Shown here in pieces: positions 54,453-64,000 of a DNA stretch of 64,000 bases. Both the position numbers and the translations under genes were made by a program. Origin of the DNA: an uncultured Clostridia bacterium (GTDB taxonomy: Bacteria > Bacillota > Clostridia > UBA1212); assembly GCA_947304585.1 (NCBI GenBank), contig CAMZBI010000009.1, forward strand, positions 1 through 64,000, written 5' to 3'. Numbering within the stretch: position 1 is the stretch's first letter; every line of letters starts with the position of its first letter. The notes under the pieces were generated by a model. That model was not told the DNA's origin and ran no database searches. It was given only the letters and a program-made list of their open reading frames with translations.

Positions 54453-56621
54453 TTGGAACACTTCAAAAAGCTGTTGCTGCATATCGCAACTCTGTGCCTG
54501 GCAGCCGTGCTTGTGGGGTGTTCTTTTTTCATGCCTTCAAAACCGGCCGTCTCCGGTGAAAACGCCAAAGTCAGGGTCATGATCCAGGAGACAGAGGGCC
54601 TTGCTATTTTGTCCGGAACTTACGAAGACGTGGAGCCGGGAGGCACCGTGACCTTTTTGGTGGCCCCGGAGGAGGGATATGAAATCGGCGCAGTGGAGGG
54701 CGGAGGGGCTTTCTATGACGCCAATGGGAGCACAATAACAGTTCCTGACGTCAGGTACCCCACAACGGTCACCGTCCGTATGCTGAAGCCCGGGGAACAA
54801 AGTCCCACGGAGGGAACGGCAAACACCCCGGAGATCACGGCAGAGCCAACGGCAACGACTGACCCAACCCCTGCTCCCACGGAAGAGCCCACGGAGATTC
54901 CGGAGACCCCGACCACCGAACCCGCCACGGAAACACCTGAGCCCACCGAAACCGCAACCCCCACAGCGACTCCAACACCGGCTGTGACCGCGACACCGAC
55001 GCCGACATCTGCGTCTGCAGACAGTTCCGAGCCCACGGCAACGCCCCTTGTCATAACCCTGAAGGAGCCTGCCCTTAACGAAACCCTTTACCCCCTTTCA
55101 GGGGATTACGGCCCTCAGGACAAGCCGGAGACTCCACCGGACCCGAGACTTGAGACGGATTTTAAGATCATCTACCACTCCAACGGAGGAAAAATAACCG
55201 GCAACAGCTCCACGGCGGCCTTTGTATATTTCCCGAAAGACACATATCTCCTGCCCAACACACTCCCTGACACCGGATATTTCAAAAGGGATGGCTTTGT
55301 GCTTGCAGGTTACACCGAAAATCCGGACGGCTCCGGGGCATACTACGCTCCCGGCTGGAATATAGTGACAGACGGTGAAAAAGAAATAGATCTTTACTGT
55401 CTCTGGAAGGCCACCGAGCCGGAGAGCGCTTTTGTGTGCGACTTCACCGACAGTTTTGCGGTAATAAAATCCTACAGGGGAAGCTCATTAGACGTTGTGA
55501 TCCCGGAGCGGATCGACGGGAAAAAGGTGATGAAAATATCCAGCGGCGCTTTTTCAGGCAAAAAGATCCGCTCGGTATTCATTCCGAAATACGTTGAGGT
55601 GATGGACTGGGGAGCCCTCTCAAACTGCACCTCTTTGACATTGGCGTACGTTCCCGACAGCGTGATACAGATGAGCGACGGAGTCTTTAACGGCTGCACC
55701 GCTCTCAAGACGGTATACATTTGCGCAGTCCGGAATCCCGCCTACATGAACGTTCTCATGGGTGCGGGGACAATAAAATATGAGCGTCTCCAGCTTGCCA
55801 AGGGCAAAAAGATCGTGCTGATCTCCGGCTCCGGCTGCCTCTACGGGATAGATTCCCGGATCATGGAGCAGGAACTGCCGGGCTTTACCGTCGTCAATCT
55901 GGGCCTTACGGTGAACATGTCCGCGACGTTCAACGCGGAGGTCGCCGCAAATTACACCGGCACCGGGGATCTTGTAATCTTTTCCCCGGAGATGAACGAA
56001 AACCAGTACGGCCGGGCCGCCTTCTCCACAACTATGTGGCAGGGCTGCGAAGGGGCCTACGAGACCATTGCCAAGGTGGACATCAGAGGATACAAATACG
56101 TTTGGTCCTCTTTTGCCGCCTGTAACAAGACAAAAACCAACATGAAAGAGCTCACCTTCCATCACACGGGAGGGGAGATCAACAAGTACGGCGACTACAG
56201 CACCTATATTGAAACAACGAAGCCTTCCTATGCGGAAAGGCAGGCATACTACAGGAAAAACGGCGGCTCTCTTGGGCTTGAATACCCGGTATCACTCCTT
56301 GAAAACTACTCATCGAGGCTCAACGAGGCCATGGACAAGATCCACGGCACCGGCGCCAAGTGCCTCTTCGCCTTCTGCATCATGGACCGTCTCTGTCTGT
56401 CTAAAAAAGATGCGGAGAAAGGAAGTGACCGGCAAAAGCAGTACGAGGCTGCGGTGGACCGGCTGCTTCATGCGGAGCGCATCGCCAACGTGAACGAATA
56501 CCTTTACGACCCGGAACTTATGTGGAATTCGGAGTGGCACGTGACGGGCAAGGGCCGGGAGATCAGGTCAAGACAGCTTTCGGGAAACATCAAAGACTAT
56601 CTGCAGGCACACCCTGAATAG
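54453..56621 (+). CDS. Surface lipoprotein paralogous to 31217-33667 (InlB_B + LRR_5 + SGNH/DltD-like)
   Basis: VRVMIQETEGLAILSGTYEDVEPGGTVTF parallels VRVMLEKAEGLVIKSSAFVDVEPGGTAVF; ISGSGCLYGIDS and WNSEWHVTGKGREIRSRQL; start may be an upstream non-ATG codon. Confidence 0.75.
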   Translation: MEHFKKLLLHIATLCLAAVLVGCSFFMPSKPAVSGENAKVRVMIQETEGLAILSGTYEDVEPGGTVTFLVAPEEGYEIGAVEGGGAFYDANGSTITVPDVRYPTTVTVRMLKPGEQSPTEGTANTPEITAEPTATTDPTPAPTEEPTEIPETPTTEPATETPEPTETATPTATPTPAVTATPTPTSASADSSEPTATPLVITLKEPALNETLYPLSGDYGPQDKPETPPDPRLETDFKIIYHSNGGKITGNSSTAAFVYFPKDTYLLPNTLPDTGYFKRDGFVLAGYTENPDGSGAYYAPGWNIVTDGEKEIDLYCLWKATEPESAFVCDFTDSFAVIKSYRGSSLDVVIPERIDGKKVMKISSGAFSGKKIRSVFIPKYVEVMDWGALSNCTSLTLAYVPDSVIQMSDGVFNGCTALKTVYICAVRNPAYMNVLMGAGTIKYERLQLAKGKKIVLISGSGCLYGIDSRIMEQELPGFTVVNLGLTVNMSATFNAEVAANYTGTGDLVIFSPEMNENQYGRAAFSTTMWQGCEGAYETIAKVDIRGYKYVWSSFAACNKTKTNMKELTFHHTGGEINKYGDYSTYIETTKPSYAERQAYYRKNGGSLGLEYPVSLLENYSSRLNEAMDKIHGTGAKCLFAFCIMDRLCLSKKDAEKGSDRQKQYEAAVDRLLHAERIANVNEYLYDPELMWNSEWHVTGKGREIRSRQLSGNIKDYLQAHPE

Positions 56622-56687
56622 TACCGGCGCCAATGGCTCCGCCAGAGTCGTAAAACTAAAAAAAACGATGAAAAGAGGTGCACCGAA

Positions 56688-58160
56688 ATGGAAGATCTGA
56701 AAACCTTAAAATCGGAGATCCAAAGCTCGACAGGCCGGCTGAACAAGCTTCATGAGGAGTACGGGACCAAGAAGTACAAAAACGAGGACGACAGCACGTG
56801 GTGCATCGTCAGAACTCTGTTCTGGTGCCTGCTGGCTGCGGGAAATTTCTTCTTGGCGTACACCTTTTTCCTCGCAGGGGAAGAGGGTCTGCCTCTTGCC
56901 ATTGTTTTCGGAGTTTTGACAGTTGCGGCTCTGGTCCTCTACGTCATTGCCTTTGTAAAATATGTGAGGCGGCGGGCGACTTTCATTGCCTCTCCCATAG
57001 TGATCCTGATCTGTTCTGCTCCGGTCATTTTTGCAGGTTACATAGCCGGCAAGCTGATATTTGTCGGGAATGCAGGAGACACTATGTATCACAGGATCCT
57101 TGAGATCCTGAACACCGACAGCCTTGATGTAAAGGAAAGCGATTTCAGAACGTATGTTTTAATTCTCTGCGCGGCATTGGCGGTACTGTTCGGGGTGATC
57201 CTTATCGGAGTGATCCGGGGCCTTGTGAAGGAGTGCAAAGAATATAAGAGAGTAAAGATAGAGCAGGGAAAAGTTGCACGCAAGATCCAAGTGGAAGAAG
57301 CGGTTCTGAAAGGTTTGGAGAGCCGGTACAGCGCATCCGAAAAAGAGGCCGGAAGACTGTTTGACCGGGAGACGGAGAAGAAGGAACCTGACTGGGCAGT
57401 CATATCAGGCCTGGCCGATATTGGCTATGAAAGAGCGGAAAAGTACAGGAACGACAAGATCCGCGAGGAACAGAAAAAACAGGAAAAGGCTGATAAAGAA
57501 CAGGGCAAAAAGATATTCGAGGAAGAGATCAGAAAAGAAGTGCCGGATCCGCTCAGGATCATTCAGGCTTCCATGTACGGTGATCCGGATGCCTCTTTGT
57601 ATGTGGCAAAAGCGACGGTGCTGGCAGTCCTGGAAGATATATCTGCAAAAAGCAGCGGACAGCGGATGTCCGATGAGGACAGGTACCGTTCCCTTGGCAT
57701 GGCGCAGGATTACCTGGAAAAAGCGCGATCCTGTGCCGATAAGGATATGCGGACAGTGCTTCTGGCCTTTGTTCACATCCTTAGAAAAGACTATGAGGAG
57801 CGGAACAAGGAAAGCGTTGATCTGACAGATGTTTGGGAAAACAGCAGAGAAAACAGCAGATTAATGCAACTCGGTTTGGAAATCAACGAAGCAATAACAG
57901 CGGCGGGCGAACTGAAAAAGATAGGACTCGAGTCAAATAGTGACTCGGTCCTCATTGACGTGGCGGAAGGTTTATTCAAAAAATACAAAGACTATCTCAG
58001 TGAATTGTCAAGCAACACCCGGACGGTCAAAGTGCCTGCGGACTGTCCGAGGTTTGATTACATTCTCGATTCAAAAACATATAAATGCGGACATCTGAAA
58101 GATGACGGAACGTGCGAAGTTGACGGCCTGCTGTGCCTGTATTACCTGTACGAGGACTGA
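56688..58160 (+). CDS. Hypothetical membrane protein with coiled coil and C-terminal Cys-rich tail
   Basis: 490 aa; about 4 hydrophobic segments, long charged region, CPRFDYILDSKTYKCGHLKDDGTCEVDGLLC tail. Confidence 0.7.
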   Translation: MEDLKTLKSEIQSSTGRLNKLHEEYGTKKYKNEDDSTWCIVRTLFWCLLAAGNFFLAYTFFLAGEEGLPLAIVFGVLTVAALVLYVIAFVKYVRRRATFIASPIVILICSAPVIFAGYIAGKLIFVGNAGDTMYHRILEILNTDSLDVKESDFRTYVLILCAALAVLFGVILIGVIRGLVKECKEYKRVKIEQGKVARKIQVEEAVLKGLESRYSASEKEAGRLFDRETEKKEPDWAVISGLADIGYERAEKYRNDKIREEQKKQEKADKEQGKKIFEEEIRKEVPDPLRIIQASMYGDPDASLYVAKATVLAVLEDISAKSSGQRMSDEDRYRSLGMAQDYLEKARSCADKDMRTVLLAFVHILRKDYEERNKESVDLTDVWENSRENSRLMQLGLEINEAITAAGELKKIGLESNSDSVLIDVAEGLFKKYKDYLSELSSNTRTVKVPADCPRFDYILDSKTYKCGHLKDDGTCEVDGLLCLYYLYED

Positions 58161-58174
58161 GATCACAGTCTCCC

Positions 58175-58726
58175 TTAGAGGACGCTTTTGATCGCTTCGG
58201 CAACGAGCTTCGCGCAGATCTTCGACGAAGTCTCGTTCAGGTGGATGTTGTCCTCGCAGATATTGGCGTAAACGTCGCCTGCAAGAGGGGTGTAGAGATC
58301 GTTGATCTTTATGCCAAGGGGCTCCAGCACAGAGGCTGCGGCTTTGTTGAAAGCCTCGATGTCTGCATTTGAATTGTAGGGGTTTTCGGGCCTTACGGGA
58401 GTGGTGAAGGAAAAGACCACCTTCGGGGACAGCTCGAGGAGAAGCTTGCCGAGTCGTTCGATCTCCCGGGTGTAAATGTCTATCGGAGTAAAAGTCCCGC
58501 CGTCGGAGTAGAGGCGGCAGAGGTCCCAGTGACCAACGTTGAAGTGGATCACGTCGGCGCCGTTTATCTGATCGTGGAAGTCAAAGAGCATACGCAGGGT
58601 GTACGAAGTAAAGCGGCAGTTGTCCTCGGGCTGCCACACCTCAAAACCCTCTCCCAGGAACTCCTTAACATACGGTCCGTATCCGTAAAGTCTTATCGAA
58701 TCGCCAAGCAAAACTATTTTTTTCAT
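58175..58726 (-). CDS. SGNH/GDSL hydrolase
   Basis: MKKIVLLGDSIRLYGYG, HFNVGHWDLCR, DNIHLNETSSK. Confidence 0.88.
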   Translation of the reverse strand: MKKIVLLGDSIRLYGYGPYVKEFLGEGFEVWQPEDNCRFTSYTLRMLFDFHDQINGADVIHFNVGHWDLCRLYSDGGTFTPIDIYTREIERLGKLLLELSPKVVFSFTTPVRPENPYNSNADIEAFNKAAASVLEPLGIKINDLYTPLAGDVYANICEDNIHLNETSSKICAKLVAEAIKSVL

Positions 58727-59144
58727 AATGCCCTCCAAAGCAAAGATTGTTTAATAATATCGCGGTTCTGCGCCTTGATCACAAAGCAAATTATAAAGGA
58801 TTGCAGGCCTTTTGTCATTGTTTTTTTCGGTTGACGCCAATTTAAAAATGCCGAAGACCGGGCGATTTTTTCTCCAACCCTGCCAATGCCGCAAGAGAGG
58901 GCGAAAAAGCTTACAGAGCCCTGAAAAACATTCTTCGGCGGAGTGTTTTATAAAGTATTTTGCAAGTATTTTGCAAAGCATTTTTTCTACACTTTTTCCC
59001 CGAAAAATGATATACTGTGATAAACTGACCGCAGTTTGCGGACATCAGAACGTGATGCCGGAGCAGGCATTAATATACAGCGGATCAAAGAACTTGACCC
59101 ATTGGCGGGTGAGAATAAAAAGGTTCGCGGAAAGAGAGCTTATT

Positions 59145-60128
59145 ATGGCAGAGAAAAATATTCAGATCAAAAGGATAGGCGTGCTCACGTCAGGCGGCGA
59201 CGCACCGGGAATGAACGCGGCGATAAGAGCGGTGGTCAGGGCCTGCACATATTACGGGATTGAAGTTTACGGTATCAGGAGAGGCTACAGGGGCCTCCTT
59301 GACGGTGATATGAAGGAGATGAACGCCAGATCCGTTTCCGACATTATCTACCGGGGAGGAACCATTCTCCAGACTGCCAGGTGCCACACCTTCAGGTCCC
59401 ACGAAGGCATTGTCCAGGGAAAGAAAATGGCGGATGTCTTCGGCCTCGACGCGTTAGTGGTCATTGGCGGCGACGGATCCTTCAACGGGGCCCTTGAGAT
59501 CTCAAGAGAGGGCCTGCCGGTCATCGGAATTCCGGGCACCATTGACAACGACATAGGCTGCACCGACTACACCATCGGCTTCGACACGGCAATGAACACC
59601 GTGAGGGACGCCATCGACAAGATCAAGGACACCGCCTCCTCCCACGAGCGCTGCAGTTTTGTGGAGGTCATGGGCAGGAACGCGGGCTACATCGCAATGA
59701 ACTGCGCGATCGCAGGCGGCGCCGAGGTCTGCCTGATCCCGGAGAAGCCCTTCAACCTTGAGCAGGACGTGGTGAAGAAGATAATCGAGTGCAGGAACCG
59801 GGGCAAGCACCACTATGTCGTGATCGTGGCGGAAGGCGTTGGCGGCACCATGGAGCTGGCTGAAAAAGTCAAAGCCATCACCGGCATAGAGACCACGTCA
59901 ACCATCCTCGGGCACATTCAGAGAGGCGGCTCGCCAACGGTCAAGGACAGAGTCGTGGCAGGCCTCATGGGCGTGAAAGCGGTCCAGTGCCTCAAGAACG
60001 GCGAGATCAACAAACTGGTCGCTTTTAAAAACGACGAGTGCGTTGCCGTTGACATCGAGGAAGGCCTCAAGATGAAGAAGCAACTCCACGAGGACATGCT
60101 TCTCGCCAATGAGATCCTGAACATATAA
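59145..60128 (+). CDS. pfkA: ATP-dependent 6-phosphofructokinase
   Basis: RIGVLTSGGDAPGMNAAIRAVVR, VIGGDGSFNGA, GIPGTIDNDIGCTDYTIGFDTA. Confidence 0.95.
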   Translation: MAEKNIQIKRIGVLTSGGDAPGMNAAIRAVVRACTYYGIEVYGIRRGYRGLLDGDMKEMNARSVSDIIYRGGTILQTARCHTFRSHEGIVQGKKMADVFGLDALVVIGGDGSFNGALEISREGLPVIGIPGTIDNDIGCTDYTIGFDTAMNTVRDAIDKIKDTASSHERCSFVEVMGRNAGYIAMNCAIAGGAEVCLIPEKPFNLEQDVVKKIIECRNRGKHHYVVIVAEGVGGTMELAEKVKAITGIETTSTILGHIQRGGSPTVKDRVVAGLMGVKAVQCLKNGEINKLVAFKNDECVAVDIEEGLKMKKQLHEDMLLANEILNI

Positions 60129-60148
60129 AAAAGACTACAAAGGCTGAA

Positions 60149-62557
60149 ATGGATCAGAAACTGTTAAACGTTCTGGAATTTAATATCATCAGGGACAGAC
60201 TGCGTGAACTGACCTCCTCGGAGCTCTCCGTGAGGCTTTGCGAAGAGCTGGAGCCTTCCGGTGACTTTGGGACTGTCTGCGAAATGATCAGGGAGACTGA
60301 CGACGCGGTGGCGGTCATCATGCGAAAAGGCCGGCCGCCCCTTGGCGGGCTCACGGACGTGGTGCCTTCCGTAAAGAGGGCCTGCGGCGGCAGCATGCTT
60401 TCGTTTAAGGAGCTGCTGGGGATCGCCGGGGTGCTGAAGGCTGCCAGACGCACTGTAAACCATTGCCGGGAGGGCGTGGAGAGCAGCGGAGACACCAACG
60501 TTATCATCGCAAAAATAGGGCTTCTTGAAGAGGACTACCGCCTGGAGACCGACATATACCGCTGCATCATTTCCGAGGACGAGATGGCAGACGAGGCAAG
60601 CCCGACCCTTGCGGATATAAGGAAAAAGATCGCCAAAGAGCAGACCTCCATCCGGGACAAGCTGAACGATTTTATCCACTCCCAGAAATACTCCAAGACC
60701 ATCCGGGACGAGGTCATAACAGTCCGGGGGGACAGATACTGCATACCCATTAAAGCCGAATTCCGCTCGGAATTTCCGGGCATTGTCCACGACATGTCGG
60801 GAAGCGGGCAGACCCTGTTCATTGAGCCGGCTTCTGTTGTCGATTCAAACAACAAGATCAGAGAGCTGAGGATCAAGGAAAAACAGGAGATAGAAAGAAT
60901 TACCCTTCTCCTGGGAAGTCTCTGCGCGGAAAAGGCGGACGTCATTATAAAGGACGTGAAGCTCCTTGCCGAGATCGATTTTGCCTTCGCCAAGGGCTCC
61001 CTGGGCCTTTCCATGAAAGCCCACAAGCCCCAGCTCAACAATGAGTGCAGAATCAAGATACTGAAGGGCAGACACCCCCTAATTGACCCCCATAAGGTGG
61101 TACCGATCTCCGTATATGTAGGGCAAAACTTCAAGACCTTGGTGGTCACGGGCCCCAACACCGGAGGAAAAACGGTCACCCTGAAAACAGTGGGACTTTT
61201 CACCCTGATGGCCCAGGCGGGACTTCTGGTGCCCTGCGAATCCACCTCGGAGATAGCGGTTTTCAGGAACGTGTTTGCGGACATTGGCGATGAGCAGAGC
61301 ATTGCCCAGAGCCTCAGCACATTCTCAGCCCACATGAGCAACATCGTTAAGATAATGAAGGGTGCGGATGACAGTTCTCTGGTGCTTCTTGACGAGCTTG
61401 GAGCTGGGACAGATCCTACCGAGGGTGCTGCCCTTGCCATGGCCATACTTGAGACCCTCTACCAGATGGGGGCCACGACTCTTGCCACCACCCATTACAG
61501 CGAGCTCAAGGCTTTTACCGCCACAACAGAGGGGTTTGAGAACGCCTGCTGCGAGTTTGACGTGGAGACCCTGAGCCCCACCTACAGGCTGATGATCGGA
61601 GTACCCGGAAAGAGCAACGCCTTTGCAATATCCACAAAGCTTGGACTCGACAGGGCTGTCGTAGAGAGAGCGGGAGAGTTCCTGTCCGGCGAGGACGTGC
61701 GCTTTGAGGACATGCTGAGCGACATCGAGAAGCGAAGAGGCGAGATCGAAAAAAGCGAGCGGAGAATAAAGGAACTCACTGAGGAGGCCGACAGGCTGAA
61801 GGCGGAGCTGGACCGGGAGAAGGCTCAGTTTGGCGAGAAAAAAGCCGAAATGATGAAAAAAGCCCGGGAGGAGGCCGCCGAATCTGTGGCCAAGGCCAAA
61901 AAAGAGGCTGACTCCATGCTGTCGGAGATCAGAACGATCCTAAGAAACGCCCAGGAGGGCAGATCAAAGCTTGGGGAGGCGGAGGCTCTGAGAAAAGAGC
62001 TGGGCCGCATGAGCGACGAGGCTGAAGGCGAGAAGATCAAAACTGCGAGGAAACCGGTGGAGGGCGAGCAGGTCGATATGGACACGCCGCTGTTGCCGGG
62101 ACAGACTCTCTACAGTTCCAGCATTGACGGCAACGTCACGGTCCTCAAAAAACAGGACAAGGACGGCAACGTCTTCGTCCAGGCGGGCATCATGAAAATG
62201 TTCCTGCCGGTGACTGACCTTAAGATCGCAGGTGCGCCTCCGGAGGAAAAAGACGACAAAAAGCGGGGGAAAGGCGCCTCGAACCGGTCCCTTGTGGACA
62301 AGGCGATGAACATAAGGCCCGAACTGGACCTCCGGGGCATGACCGCGGAGGAGGCAAAGTCGGTGACGGACAGATACCTTGACGACGCGGTAGGCGCAAG
62401 GCTTGAGAACGTGACCATCATCCACGGCAAGGGAACAGGCGTGCTGAGAAAAGAGATCCACAACATGCTGAAGCGGGACCGCCGGGTGAAAGAATTTCGC
62501 ATTGGCGAGTTCGGCGAAGGGGACTTTGGCGTCACTGTGGTGAAGCTGAAGGTCTGA
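60149..62557 (+). CDS. mutS2: Endonuclease MutS2
   Basis: 802 aa; VTGPNTGGKTVTLKTVGL Walker A, LLDELGAGTDPTEGAALA, C-terminal Smr domain (LDLRGMTAEEA...IHGKGTGVLRKEI). Confidence 0.95.
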   Translation: MDQKLLNVLEFNIIRDRLRELTSSELSVRLCEELEPSGDFGTVCEMIRETDDAVAVIMRKGRPPLGGLTDVVPSVKRACGGSMLSFKELLGIAGVLKAARRTVNHCREGVESSGDTNVIIAKIGLLEEDYRLETDIYRCIISEDEMADEASPTLADIRKKIAKEQTSIRDKLNDFIHSQKYSKTIRDEVITVRGDRYCIPIKAEFRSEFPGIVHDMSGSGQTLFIEPASVVDSNNKIRELRIKEKQEIERITLLLGSLCAEKADVIIKDVKLLAEIDFAFAKGSLGLSMKAHKPQLNNECRIKILKGRHPLIDPHKVVPISVYVGQNFKTLVVTGPNTGGKTVTLKTVGLFTLMAQAGLLVPCESTSEIAVFRNVFADIGDEQSIAQSLSTFSAHMSNIVKIMKGADDSSLVLLDELGAGTDPTEGAALAMAILETLYQMGATTLATTHYSELKAFTATTEGFENACCEFDVETLSPTYRLMIGVPGKSNAFAISTKLGLDRAVVERAGEFLSGEDVRFEDMLSDIEKRRGEIEKSERRIKELTEEADRLKAELDREKAQFGEKKAEMMKKAREEAAESVAKAKKEADSMLSEIRTILRNAQEGRSKLGEAEALRKELGRMSDEAEGEKIKTARKPVEGEQVDMDTPLLPGQTLYSSSIDGNVTVLKKQDKDGNVFVQAGIMKMFLPVTDLKIAGAPPEEKDDKKRGKGASNRSLVDKAMNIRPELDLRGMTAEEAKSVTDRYLDDAVGARLENVTIIHGKGTGVLRKEIHNMLKRDRRVKEFRIGEFGEGDFGVTVVKLKV

Positions 62558-62571
62558 CAGGGGAGATAATT

Positions 62572-63474
62572 ATGGACAATTCGATCGATATGCTGCTGAC
62601 AAGAGCAGAGGAAAAGAACAGCAGGGTGATCTACAGGTTTTCTCCTGCCCCGGGCATGATCCCAAACGATGAAAGCGACAATTCAAAGAGCAGAATGAGC
62701 GGCATCGCCTCCTACGGGACACAGGCGCTTGTGGGTATTTCCGACCGAACGGCAGCCGTGATATTTGACTATCCGGCATTTGCTTTCTACGGAGTTGAGG
62801 GATTAATGACCCTTTCGATGCTCCTCACAATGGCCAAAAATCTGGGGCTTTACGTGATCCTTGACGGGTGTTTCGGGGGCGAAGGAGCTCTCAGAATGTG
62901 CGAGGCCTCGTTTTACGCCGAACCGGAACTGGGACAGCTGAGATTCCCGGCGGATGCGGTGACTCTCTCGCCCTACTGTGCCGCAAAGGACCTGAAAGCC
63001 ATCGCAGTTCTTTGCCGTGAGGAGGACAAGGCAGCCTTTATTTGGTCAAAGATGAGCAGGTCCGGGGACGAGGACACCTTTGAAAACATAAAGACCGACG
63101 GGAAGCTGAGGCTTTACCAGGCGGCGATCGACGATGCAGGGGCCTTTGGCGAGTCTTACGTTGGCGAAAAGGGCTACAGCGTTCTTGGATTCATCACTGT
63201 TCCGCCGGAAAGCCTGTCGGAGGCTCAGGAGATGCGGGACCTGGACAGATGGGGTATCGCCCTTGTGAAGGCGGACGCCAAGGACCTTGACGACGCCAAT
63301 ACCTACGCCTTCTTCTACCCGAAGGAGTGCGAGGGCCAGTTCACAGTGCTCACGGACAGCGAAATGGCTGCGGAACTGGATCTTTTTGGCGACAAATTCG
63401 ATTCGAACACTCTGATCATGTTCTTCAAGACCTGCGTAGAAAAGGCGGAGAAAAAAAGACTGGAGAAAAAATAA
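62572..63474 (+). CDS. Orotidine-5'-phosphate decarboxylase-fold protein lacking catalytic motif
   Basis: 300 aa; FDYPAFAFYGVEGLMTLSMLLTMAKNLGLYVILDGCFGGEG...ADAVTLSPYCAAKDLKAIAVLCRE and AFGESYVGEKGYSVLGFITV parallel PyrF segments. Confidence 0.6.
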   Translation: MDNSIDMLLTRAEEKNSRVIYRFSPAPGMIPNDESDNSKSRMSGIASYGTQALVGISDRTAAVIFDYPAFAFYGVEGLMTLSMLLTMAKNLGLYVILDGCFGGEGALRMCEASFYAEPELGQLRFPADAVTLSPYCAAKDLKAIAVLCREEDKAAFIWSKMSRSGDEDTFENIKTDGKLRLYQAAIDDAGAFGESYVGEKGYSVLGFITVPPESLSEAQEMRDLDRWGIALVKADAKDLDDANTYAFFYPKECEGQFTVLTDSEMAAELDLFGDKFDSNTLIMFFKTCVEKAEKKRLEKK

Positions 63475-63538
63475 TGACCTGCCGGGGGTCCCCGGCTGTT
63501 TCCGAAAAGGTGTTTTTGTGTAGACCGGGAGGATTTAA

Positions 63539-64000
63539 ATGGCGAGATCATCCAAAGGCGTGTTTTTCTGCAAGGAATGCGGATACGAGTCAAGCAGCGG
63601 CTGGCTGGGCCAGTGTCCCGCCTGCAAACAGTGGAATACTTTTGTCGAGGCGCCTGACGAGGGGGCCAAGGGTTCAAAGAAGAGCTCCGCGGCTGCGGTT
63701 TTTGCGGATGAGGGCGGTGCAGAAGCAATCTTGCTCAAAAACGCCGAGGCCACCGGGAAAGAGCGCTTCACCACGGGCATTGGCGAGCTGGACAGAGTGC
63801 TGGGCGGAGGCCTTGTCAAGGGCTCCATCGTGCTGGTGTCGGGAGATCCGGGAATTGGCAAGTCCACCCTGATGCTCATGCTTTCCGGCAGCCTTGGCAG
63901 AAAGTACAAGGTGCTCTATGTCTCGGGAGAGGAGTCCGGGGAGCAAATCAAGCTCAGAGCCGACCGCCTTTCCGTAAGTGCAGAAAACCTCTATATTCTC
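63539..64000 (+). CDS. radA: DNA repair protein RadA (partial, truncated by window edge)
   Basis: MARSSKGVFFCKECGYESSSGWLGQCPACKQWNTFVE zinc finger, GIGELDRVLGGGLVKGSIVLVSGDPGIGKSTLMLML Walker A; no stop before 64000 so absent from ORF track. Confidence 0.95.
   Translation, partial: MARSSKGVFFCKECGYESSSGWLGQCPACKQWNTFVEAPDEGAKGSKKSSAAAVFADEGGAEAILLKNAEATGKERFTTGIGELDRVLGGGLVKGSIVLVSGDPGIGKSTLMLMLSGSLGRKYKVLYVSGEESGEQIKLRADRLSVSAENLYIL

Noticed and set aside
58812-59144. N-terminal extension of the pfkA ORF
   Set aside because: PfkA homology begins at MAEKNIQIKRIGVLTSGG (59145); the extension lies over an AT-rich promoter-like region with no homology

Overview
The window looks like a moderately GC-rich chromosomal segment of an anaerobic Clostridia-type Firmicute. 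It is densely coding, and I assigned about 45 CDS. Core genes are comEC, holA, cobB/sir2, nrdG, nrdD, trxB-like, pfkA, mutS2, radA (cut by the window edge), ddh, and a trkH/trkA K+ uptake pair. An isolated 5S rRNA lies with tRNA-Gly, tRNA-Arg and tRNA-Asn and has no 16S/23S nearby. Accessory content: (i) the 3' part of a group II intron at the left edge; (ii) a 7-gene catabolic operon (IolE-like, Gfo/Idh, ThDP enzyme, split transketolase, RpiB-like, CoA-acylating (methyl)malonate-semialdehyde dehydrogenase) divergent from an IclR regulator; (iii) large secreted or lipoprotein enzymes with T/P/E-rich linkers (EEP nuclease, LamG, GH2, GH84, tyrosine phosphatase); (iv) an MBOAT + SGNH operon whose SGNH paralogs appear to have lost catalytic residues. 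The most unusual signals are: families of intergenic repeats (degenerate 7-bp tandem repeats, and arrays of mini-hairpins whose stems change by compensatory substitution while an AGTG/CACT linker stays constant) that often begin at gene stop codons; a class III ribonucleotide reductase fused to a C-terminal glutaredoxin-like domain, followed by a thioredoxin reductase; a PyrF-fold protein that has lost the catalytic D-x-K-x-x-D motif; the MBOAT/pseudo-SGNH surface system; and the transketolase-containing cyclitol-like catabolic operon. All calls come from reading the sequence and supplied ORFs. No database search was run.
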